Assembly: GCA_019314525.1 (NCBI GenBank)
Contig: JAFCZD010000087.1
Coordinates: 1-34,057, forward strand
Reading direction: 5' to 3'
Source of the DNA: Deltaproteobacteria bacterium
Lineage (GTDB): Bacteria > Myxococcota_A > Polyangia > GCA-2747355
Length of the DNA stretch: 34,057 nt
Shown piece after piece: positions 7,753 through 13,514 of this stretch (position 1 is the stretch's first letter; each line of letters starts with the position of its first letter). A program made the translations under genes and the position numbers. The notes under the pieces were generated by a model. It was given only the letters and a program-made list of their open reading frames with translations. It searched no databases and was not told where the DNA came from.

Positions 7753-8472
7753 CTAGTCGGTCTTCACCTTGGCGAGATATTGAGTAGCGTATTCACCAAA
7801 GGCAACATCTGTGGGCAACACCGTGTCTATATTCACCTCACCGTCAGTACCAAGATGCACACTCGCTCCATAGCGCTGCCAGGCAGGTATGCTCTCATAG
7901 TCGATATCGTTCTGGCGAAGGATCTCTTCTTTTTCTTCCGGCCCCAAGCCCGCGATTAGATTGTCCGCTTGCTCTGCAGAGCCCTTGCGCCCAAGGACAA
8001 GGCGGCAATAGCCATTCAAGGCGTTGAGATACGCCTCTTGCTGACGCCAGACGAAATACCCGCCAACCAGCGCAGCGTTGGGGAAGGCATAGAGGCGACA
8101 AATGAAAAGCGCCTCCTCCTCGAGCAGCAAGGTCATCTTCGCCGAGGCGAGCCCCACCAGATAGTTCTGTAGGTCCGTCGGATCGGTCCACCGACGGCTC
8201 ACCGCTCGATGGTCCAGCAACAGACAAAGTTGCGTCAGCTCGGTATAACCAAGGAGCCCACATGCATCCCCGCCAAGGAGATGCGAAGCCGTATGGACCA
8301 TCATCTTGCCGAAACGAGCATCAAAGGCATTTTCGACCTCGAACTCTGGTGAATTAAAGATGCCCTCGAAGTCGATACCCGTCAGCTGCGCCACCACCAA
8401 GAACTCCTTGGGGATCTCCGTCTCCGCCGGGCAGCGAAACTCCTTCAGTTTATCCAAAAGACGAGAATTCAT
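7753..8472 (-). CDS. Thg1-like protein lacking the catalytic metal-binding residues
   Basis: The 239-aa protein is recognisable as the tRNA-His guanylyltransferase (Thg1/TLP) family, which adds nucleotides to tRNA 5' ends in the 3'-5' direction. Retained family features are FDARFGKMMVHTASHLL (50-66), the FPN...GGYFVWRQQEA block (130-147; family form YxxWRQxD), NALN (150-153), the EKEEIL helix and DYESIPAWQRYG (191-202). The two-metal site is lost. The usual DG of the first motif reads T31-G32 (QLTGIDF), and the usual QSDE of the second reads E78-L79-T80-Q81 (YTELTQ). RQxD also becomes RQQE. I checked the T31 and T80 codons (ACG at 8380-8382 and 8233-8235) directly. Since both catalytic Asp residues are replaced, canonical nucleotidyl transfer is unlikely; an RNA-binding or protein-binding role is inferred. 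Confidence 0.8.
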   Translation of the reverse strand: MNSRLLDKLKEFRCPAETEIPKEFLVVAQLTGIDFEGIFNSPEFEVENAFDARFGKMMVHTASHLLGGDACGLLGYTELTQLCLLLDHRAVSRRWTDPTDLQNYLVGLASAKMTLLLEEEALFICRLYAFPNAALVGGYFVWRQQEAYLNALNGYCRLVLGRKGSAEQADNLIAGLGPEEKEEILRQNDIDYESIPAWQRYGASVHLGTDGEVNIDTVLPTDVAFGEYATQYLAKVKTD

Positions 8473-8480
8473 CGTAATTC

Positions 8481-8509
8481 ATGCTACCGCCACCGGCGAC
8501 GGAGGTCAA
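8481..8509 (-). promoter_or_regulatory. Candidate sigma70-type promoter of the Thg1-like gene
   Basis: On the minus strand TTGACC (8509-8504), a 17-bp spacer and TAGCAT (8486-8481) precede the ATG at 8472. As at the cysteine desulfurase gene, the expected start site is within a few bases of the ATG, with no Shine-Dalgarno sequence in between. If real, the Thg1-like gene is transcribed separately from the kinase-like gene upstream. Confidence 0.45.
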
Positions 8510-8566
8510 TTCCACCTCTGCTCTTCAGGCGCGGATCTGCGAGGCAACGACCATGGGAGGTAGATC

Positions 8567-10765
8567 TCAAGATCCTCTGGATCGGTCTCGTTTTCGGCGC
8601 CTCTTCTTCCGCTTCTTGGACTTCTCCCCTCCCCGCTGCGGCTCTTCGCTCTTCTCCACCGGGTCTTGCGTCACCGTCACCGCATCTTCGGTCTCACCTG
8701 GAGCGTCGGTCTCACCTGGAGCGTCGGTCTCACCTGGAGCGTCGGTCTCACCTGGAGCGTCGGTCTCACCTGGAGCGTCGGTCTCACCTGGAGCGTCGGT
8801 CGCGTCGGTCTCACCTGGAGCGTCGGTCTCACCTGGAGCGTCGGTCTCACCTGGAGCGTCGGTCTCACCTGGATCTTGCCTCACGGTCACCGAATCTGGG
8901 CCTTGGGTCTCCGTCACCAGGTCCTCTTTTACAGCTGGGTCTTGGATCACCGTCACCGGGTCTTCCTCTTCGAACACCGGGTCTTCCTCTTCGAACACCG
9001 GGTCTTCCTCTTCGAACACCGGTTCTTCCTCCACTGCATCCTCGATCACCGGAAATGGGATTGGAGGTGGAGTTGGACTCGGAGGCGGAGGTGGCTGCGC
9101 CTTCTCCAGAATCTCCTCGAGATCCTCCTCATCGGGGGGAAGAAGTTCATCCTCCCGCAGCTCGAGGGTGTTCTGCGCCAGCAGCCCGCCGCTCGTTGCC
9201 TCTGCTTCACAGCGAAGGCTCTGCCCGCTAGCCTCTGCTTCACAGCGAAGGCTCTGCCCGCTAGCCTCTGCTTCACAGCGGCCAGGGCTTCGCCCGCCCC
9301 TAGTTATATCCACCAGCTCTAGCTCATCATGCGGCTCACTGAACTCGCCATCCACGGCCTCGAGATCATGGTTGTCTTGAGTCCGGCGGTTCAGCAGCAG
9401 CTCCACAGGCTCATCGCTGCTCGCCGGCAGGACCTCCACCTCCGAGCTGCTCGAGCGTTTCGAACCATGGGTCTCTTCAGAGGTCTTCGACCGCTTGCCT
9501 GGACGAAGCAGCTCAAAGAAACACCCATCGTCCATCAAGATCTTCGCCTGTGATCCCTCCAGGTCGAGTTCATCCTCCACGAGGTCTGCTGTAACCATCA
9601 CTGTGTGGTCTATGGGCGCAGGAATAGATGGAACAGATGGAGGAGATTTTGGGTCCTGAGCCTCCACCGGCTCAGCCAGCCGCTTTGATAAGTGTAGCGG
9701 AGGCACCTCCACCTTCTGCCGTCTGACCCCAGAGCCCGGCTCTCCCTCCAAGGAGAGCCGGCGCAAATCCGAGTCCGTCCGCTTGAACTCCTGCCGAAAT
9801 TCCTTGTCGTGCCCCAGAAGCTCACTAACAAAGAGCCCCAGATGAACCCAGCTGGAGGGCAAACGCTGCGCAAAATCGAAGCCGCTCAGAGCTTCATAGA
9901 ATTCAGAAGCTGTAGCAAAACGACGACTCGGCTGATGTTCCAGGGCGTGAAGAATGATCTCCTCGAGTTCTGCTGGGAAATCCTTGCGAAAAAATGATGG
10001 TCGAGGGATGGGTCGGTCCATGGCCTTGATGAGCGCTCCCCGATCATCACCCCTCACCAAACGCTGCCCCACCGTGAGTTCGTAGAGCAACACCCCAACA
10101 CTGAAAAGATCCGAGCGTTGATCGAGTGGCTCGCCAAGGAGCGCCTCTGGCGCCATATAGCTCAGCTTGGCGAGGGATGGCTCTTCCCCCAGCTGCCGGA
10201 AGAGTTGGCGCTCTGCTCTCGCCATGGTGAAGTCAGAGATCTGCACGATGCCATCGAGGGAGACCAACACATTGGTTGGGCGAATCGCTCGATGCACAAT
10301 ACTGAGGGGGCGACCATCCTCATCCCTCAGCCGGTGGGCGTGTCGTAAGCCCTGAAGGAGCTGGAGAACAATGCCGACGCCGATCTCCATCGGCATCTCC
10401 TTGCCACGTTGGGTCGCGCTCTCTGCGAGCCGTCGCACATCACAACCCACTACACGATCCATCGCCAAATAGTAGTGGTCCTCCTCCATCCCAATATCCA
10501 GGATACGCACGATATGCGGGTGCGAAAGTAGGGCTGCCATTTGTGCATCTGCGAGAAAGACACGACAAAGCTCGCTGCGCGCCTGTGTTATCTCGCTCAA
10601 GCGCTTAAACGCCACTGGGCGTGAAAACCCCGCCGCCCCTTCTTGCAGAGCGCTGAAGACCTCGCCCAGGCGCCCTGCGCCTAGCTTGCGTTGCAGTGTG
10701 TATTTCTGGTGAAAAATGCTCACCGTCATGGCATTAACTCGTGCTTCCACCGTAACTGTCGTCAA
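8567..10765 (-). CDS. Ser/Thr protein kinase-like protein, probable pseudokinase with repetitive acidic tail
   Basis: The 732-aa protein has an N-terminal Hanks-type kinase fold (residues 22-295): glycine loop KLGAGRLGEVF, ATP lysine K54 (VAFKRL), SHPHIVRILD, YMAPEALLGEPLDQRSDLFSVGVLLYE split across subdomains VIII-IX, and a C-lobe helix ending in RRFATASEFYEAL. The catalytic loop reads V-H-R-A-I-R-P-T-N: the HRD aspartate is A160 (codon 10286-10288, GCG). DFG reads DFT (178-180) and the alpha-C Glu appears to be Asp. N165 and D178 are kept, so nucleotide or metal binding may survive. The C-terminal half is acidic, low-complexity and made of tandem repeats, ending in a Lys/Arg tail. The ORF start is TTG at 10765 without a good ribosome-binding site; ATG at 10729 is an alternative that keeps the whole domain. 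It follows the PEGA lipoprotein gene by 6 bp. Confidence 0.85.
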   Translation of the reverse strand: MTTVTVEARVNAMTVSIFHQKYTLQRKLGAGRLGEVFSALQEGAAGFSRPVAFKRLSEITQARSELCRVFLADAQMAALLSHPHIVRILDIGMEEDHYYLAMDRVVGCDVRRLAESATQRGKEMPMEIGVGIVLQLLQGLRHAHRLRDEDGRPLSIVHRAIRPTNVLVSLDGIVQISDFTMARAERQLFRQLGEEPSLAKLSYMAPEALLGEPLDQRSDLFSVGVLLYELTVGQRLVRGDDRGALIKAMDRPIPRPSFFRKDFPAELEEIILHALEHQPSRRFATASEFYEALSGFDFAQRLPSSWVHLGLFVSELLGHDKEFRQEFKRTDSDLRRLSLEGEPGSGVRRQKVEVPPLHLSKRLAEPVEAQDPKSPPSVPSIPAPIDHTVMVTADLVEDELDLEGSQAKILMDDGCFFELLRPGKRSKTSEETHGSKRSSSSEVEVLPASSDEPVELLLNRRTQDNHDLEAVDGEFSEPHDELELVDITRGGRSPGRCEAEASGQSLRCEAEASGQSLRCEAEATSGGLLAQNTLELREDELLPPDEEDLEEILEKAQPPPPPSPTPPPIPFPVIEDAVEEEPVFEEEDPVFEEEDPVFEEEDPVTVIQDPAVKEDLVTETQGPDSVTVRQDPGETDAPGETDAPGETDAPGETDATDAPGETDAPGETDAPGETDAPGETDAPGETDAPGETEDAVTVTQDPVEKSEEPQRGGEKSKKRKKRRRKRDRSRGS
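8700..8870. repeat. 18-bp tandem repeat (PGETDA) in the kinase-like gene
   Basis: There are nine units of ggagcgtcggtctcacct, one of them (8790-8816) extended by 9 bp. On the minus strand they encode nine PGETDA hexapeptides, interrupted once by TDA and followed by PGETE. Copies are nearly identical at the DNA level. Confidence 0.93.
8958..9020. repeat. 21-bp tandem repeat (PVFEEED) in the kinase-like gene
   Basis: Three identical 21-bp units (gggtcttcctcttcgaacac plus c) lie beside a fourth, diverged unit. They encode PVFEEED heptapeptides in the acidic tail. Confidence 0.9.
9199..9297. repeat. 33-bp tandem repeat in the kinase-like gene
   Basis: There are three 33-bp units beginning gcctctgcttcacagcg. 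The first two are nearly identical and the third is diverged in its second half. On the minus strand they encode CEAEASGQSLR-type 11-residue repeats, an odd Cys-containing linker in a cytoplasmic protein. Confidence 0.85.
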
Positions 10766-10771
10766 CGATTT

Positions 10772-11392
10772 CTAGTTTCTCTTGCTTCGCGATCGCGACT
10801 TGCGTTGCGAACGCTTCTTCTTTTTTCCCTGCATCTTCTTGGGGGTCACCGGCACCATGACGCGCACCTGCTGCCCTGCCTTTTCGATGCGGATCTGCTT
10901 CTCAAAAGGTACAGCCCCGTCCTTTTCTATCCGAAGCAGGTGGCCTCCCAAGGTGGCCTCCAGCCGCACCGGAGACCTCCCGCGATAGGTGCCATCCAGA
11001 AAAACCTTCGCACCACGAATGATCCCCGTGTCCACAATGATGGTGCCTGCATCAGGGCGCAGCTTCACGATGAACGACTGCTTGACGCCTCCTTCGAGGA
11101 AGATCTCGCGAACGGACGTACGGTGGCCTTCCTTGACAAAGTGCAAGCGCAGTCGATCCCCCGCATGGCGGCGCAACGTGAGGGGTGTCTCTCCAAGACG
11201 GTCTCGCCCTGAGAGGAGCACGGCGGCACCCGGAGGTTCGCTCTTCAGGACGATCTCAACCGCCTCAGCGGCCTCTTCGGTCGGGGGAGCAGCCTTCTCC
11301 TCGGCGCAGCCGCTACCAAAGACAGAGCAGCCAAGGACCAAGAGCATGGCGGAATGGATCACGCTCACCCTGGGGATCCGTGCTCCCGTCAT
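10772..11392 (-). CDS. PEGA-domain lipoprotein
   Basis: The 206-aa protein has an N-terminal signal ending in a lipobox (FGSGC, Cys near residue 29). Two PEGA-type beta domains follow: VLKSEPPGAAVLLSGRDRLG with GETPLTL, and IIRGAKVFLDGTYRGRSPV. The very basic tail is rich in K, R and S. PEGA domains are extracytoplasmic beta-sandwiches often linked to Ser/Thr kinases, and this gene lies directly between gpsA (4-bp overlap at its start) and the kinase-like gene (6-bp gap). A link between the lipoprotein and the kinase-like protein is therefore plausible, but the kinase-like protein shows no obvious membrane segment. Confidence 0.75.
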   Translation of the reverse strand: MTGARIPRVSVIHSAMLLVLGCSVFGSGCAEEKAAPPTEEAAEAVEIVLKSEPPGAAVLLSGRDRLGETPLTLRRHAGDRLRLHFVKEGHRTSVREIFLEGGVKQSFIVKLRPDAGTIIVDTGIIRGAKVFLDGTYRGRSPVRLEATLGGHLLRIEKDGAVPFEKQIRIEKAGQQVRVMVPVTPKKMQGKKKKRSQRKSRSRSKRN

Positions 11393-12399
11393 GGCGTGTA
11401 CGTGGAGAGCTCGTTCTTCAGCTCACGAGACATGAGTTGCTTAGCTCCTTTGACCGGCGACAGGCCTGAGTACAATACGTCGTAGACCATCTCGACCACG
11501 GGCATTTCGACCCCCATGCGTAAGGCGAGGGCGCGACATGATGCGGCGTTGCGTATGCCTTCGGCGATCATTGGGCTCGCAGCCTGAATCTCCTCCAACG
11601 TCTGTCCCTTCCCCAGCGCCACCCCAGTCTTGTGGTTCCGCGAGAGGTGGCCTGTGCAGGTCAACACCAGGTCTCCCATGCCAGAGAGTCCAGCGAGGGT
11701 CATCGGGTTGGCTCCCTTTGCCACAGCCAAGCGGGTAATCTCAGCCAAACCCCGCGTGATCACCGCCGCCCGCGAGTTGTGCCCAAAGCCAAGGCCATCA
11801 GCCATCCCGGCAGCGATGGCCATGACGTTCTTCGCAGCGCCGCCAATCTCGACTCCCGTCAGGTCGGTGCTGCTGTAGGTGCGAAAGTAGGGTGTTCGCA
11901 GCGCGTGCTGCACTTGGCTGGCCACCTGGATATCTCGCGCGGCTACCACCACCGCGGTGGGCTGCCCCTGCCCCACCTCCTTGGCAAAGCTCGGCCCAGA
12001 GAGAGCCGCGAGTCGGTGGTGCAGCCTCCGTGGCAACTCCTCGCGCAAGACCTCTACCATGGAAGCCAGGGTCACTTGCTCGATCCCTTTGGTCGCGCTA
12101 ACCACCACGGGATCCCCGCCGATGGATCCTGCCGCTTGGGCCCACACCTCGCGCACAACATGCGAGGGCATCACGGAAATCAGCAGATCCTGGGCCTCGA
12201 CGACTTTTTCTAGGGCGTGGGTGGCGTATAGCGGCGGTAACTCCACGCCTGGGAGGTAGACCTCATTTTCTCGCCCCTGCACGATCTGCCGCGCGACCTC
12301 CTCCTCGTAGGCCCAAACCATCACCTCGTGCCCGGCCTGCGCTGCGAGCTTGGCCAGGGCCGTCCCCCAGCTGCCGGCGCCAATCACTCCAACCTTCAC
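11389..12399 (-). CDS. gpsA: Glycerol-3-phosphate dehydrogenase [NAD(P)+]
   Basis: GpsA reduces dihydroxyacetone phosphate to sn-glycerol-3-phosphate for phospholipid synthesis in the cytoplasm. It is 336 aa, the normal length, with the N-terminal nucleotide fold GVIGAGSWGTALA, VSATKGIE, LSGPSFAKEV, the catalytic-lysine segment GGAAKNVMAIAAGMADGL, GLSGMGDLVLTCTG and RNHKTG. The start is GTG at 12399, supported by GGAGGAG ending 5 nt upstream. It overlaps the PEGA gene by 4 bp, so an essential housekeeping enzyme is coupled to a lipoprotein and a kinase-like gene. Confidence 0.97.
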   Translation of the reverse strand: MKVGVIGAGSWGTALAKLAAQAGHEVMVWAYEEEVARQIVQGRENEVYLPGVELPPLYATHALEKVVEAQDLLISVMPSHVVREVWAQAAGSIGGDPVVVSATKGIEQVTLASMVEVLREELPRRLHHRLAALSGPSFAKEVGQGQPTAVVVAARDIQVASQVQHALRTPYFRTYSSTDLTGVEIGGAAKNVMAIAAGMADGLGFGHNSRAAVITRGLAEITRLAVAKGANPMTLAGLSGMGDLVLTCTGHLSRNHKTGVALGKGQTLEEIQAASPMIAEGIRNAASCRALALRMGVEMPVVEMVYDVLYSGLSPVKGAKQLMSRELKNELSTYTP

Positions 12400-12418
12400 G
12401 CGATCTCCTCCAAACTTC

Positions 12419-12435
12419 GTTTCTTTGGGTTCACG
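12419..12435 (-). promoter_or_regulatory. Shared upstream element, copy C (core only)
   Basis: gtttctttgggttcacg on the plus strand matches the cores at 7719 and 25627 at 15 of 17 positions. It lies 20 bp upstream of the gpsA start, in the 41-bp gap after the GGDEF gene. The longer similarity seen between copies A and B is not evident here. Confidence 0.4.
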
Positions 12436-12440
12436 CCGGC

Positions 12441-13514
12441 CTACGCCAACTTGACCTGCGCCAATTCAACACGGTCGCGCCCCAAATCTTTGGCGCGATA
12501 GAGCGCTTGATCGGCCACATCCACCAGCGCTTCGCCCTCCAACGCGTGCTCAGGACAGGCAGCCACACCAATGCTGATGGTCAAGCGTTCGCCAACAAAC
12601 TCTGCTTCACCCGAGTTCGCTATCCGTTCACGCATCTGCTCAGCCACCATTTCGGCCGCCCCAGGTGACGTGTCCAAGAGCAACACCGCGAACTCCTCGC
12701 CACCATAACGCGCCACAATGTCGTTTACGCGTCGGTCCTCGCTAATCAGCGCCGCCACCCGCTTCAAAGCGCCATCTCCAGCCAAATGGCCATGGGTGTC
12801 GTTGAAGCGCTTGAAGAAATCGACGTCGATCATCAACAGTGAAAGCGGAGATCCGCTCCGACGGCTGCGCTCAACCTCGAGGGCGACGCGCTCGTGGAAA
12901 TAGCGATGGTTGTATTTGCCCGTGAGACCATCGGTGATGGCCAGGCGCACCAAGCGCTCGTTGGCCTCCACGAGTTCACGTGTACGCGCATCCACCCGGG
13001 CCTCGAGGTCCCGGTTGAGAAAGCTGAGTTCATCGTTCTTGCGGCGCAAACACTCGATCAGATGCGCGTTGTCACACGCCAGTTGGTAGCGGCTCAACAA
13101 GCTCTCCACCGTGAGGCGGAGGTCTGGCTCATCCCAGGGTTTGGAAATGTAGCGGTTCAGCCCCGCATGGTTGATGGCGTGCACCACAGCGTCCAGTCCA
13201 GCTTGCCCTGTGAGGAGAATTTTCGACGTCTCTGGGTGGGTTTTGTGAATCTGCTGCAGGAGCTGCACGCCCTTCATCCCGGGCATGATCTGATCTGCGA
13301 TGACTAGAGCAACAGCCTCGCGATCCCGATCGAGGTCTACCAGCAAATCGAGGGCTTCCTGTCCGCTTGTGGCGAGATCGATCTCATGCGTCTCTTCAAA
13401 AGGAGCGAGCTGCTGCCTGAGGACATGGAGGATCGCCTCATCGTCGTCAACACAGATAATATGCGCCGCGACGACTGTGTGATCATGGAGTTCGTCGCGC
13501 GCAGGGTCGTTCAT
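12441..13514 (-). CDS. Response regulator with diguanylate cyclase output (REC-GGDEF)
   Basis: The 357-aa cytoplasmic protein is predicted to make c-di-GMP from two GTP when phosphorylated. The receiver (about 17-140) has acidic D23-D25, phospho-acceptor D74 (VIADQIMPG), T102 (ILLTGQ) and K125 (ISKPWDEPDL). A coiled-coil linker of about 40 residues leads to the GGDEF domain (from about 190, TDGLTGKYNHRYF) with an intact GGEEF at 271-275. The inhibitory I-site RxxD (R262-D265) is exactly five residues upstream, so product inhibition is expected. The ATG follows the histidine kinase stop with no gap, which makes that kinase the likely phosphodonor. Confidence 0.93.
   Translation of the reverse strand: MNDPARDELHDHTVVAAHIICVDDDEAILHVLRQQLAPFEETHEIDLATSGQEALDLLVDLDRDREAVALVIADQIMPGMKGVQLLQQIHKTHPETSKILLTGQAGLDAVVHAINHAGLNRYISKPWDEPDLRLTVESLLSRYQLACDNAHLIECLRRKNDELSFLNRDLEARVDARTRELVEANERLVRLAITDGLTGKYNHRYFHERVALEVERSRRSGSPLSLLMIDVDFFKRFNDTHGHLAGDGALKRVAALISEDRRVNDIVARYGGEEFAVLLLDTSPGAAEMVAEQMRERIANSGEAEFVGERLTISIGVAACPEHALEGEALVDVADQALYRAKDLGRDRVELAQVKLA

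Noticed and set aside
1-9297. Tandem arrays as possible CRISPR
   Set aside because: Repeats are head-to-tail with no unique spacers and keep the reading frame of conserved genes.
8666-9380. Long plus-strand frames (LTWSVG and SPGASV repeats) opposite the kinase-like gene
   Set aside because: They are produced by the 18-bp repeat read on the other strand; the minus frame continues the kinase domain and has plausible acidic composition.
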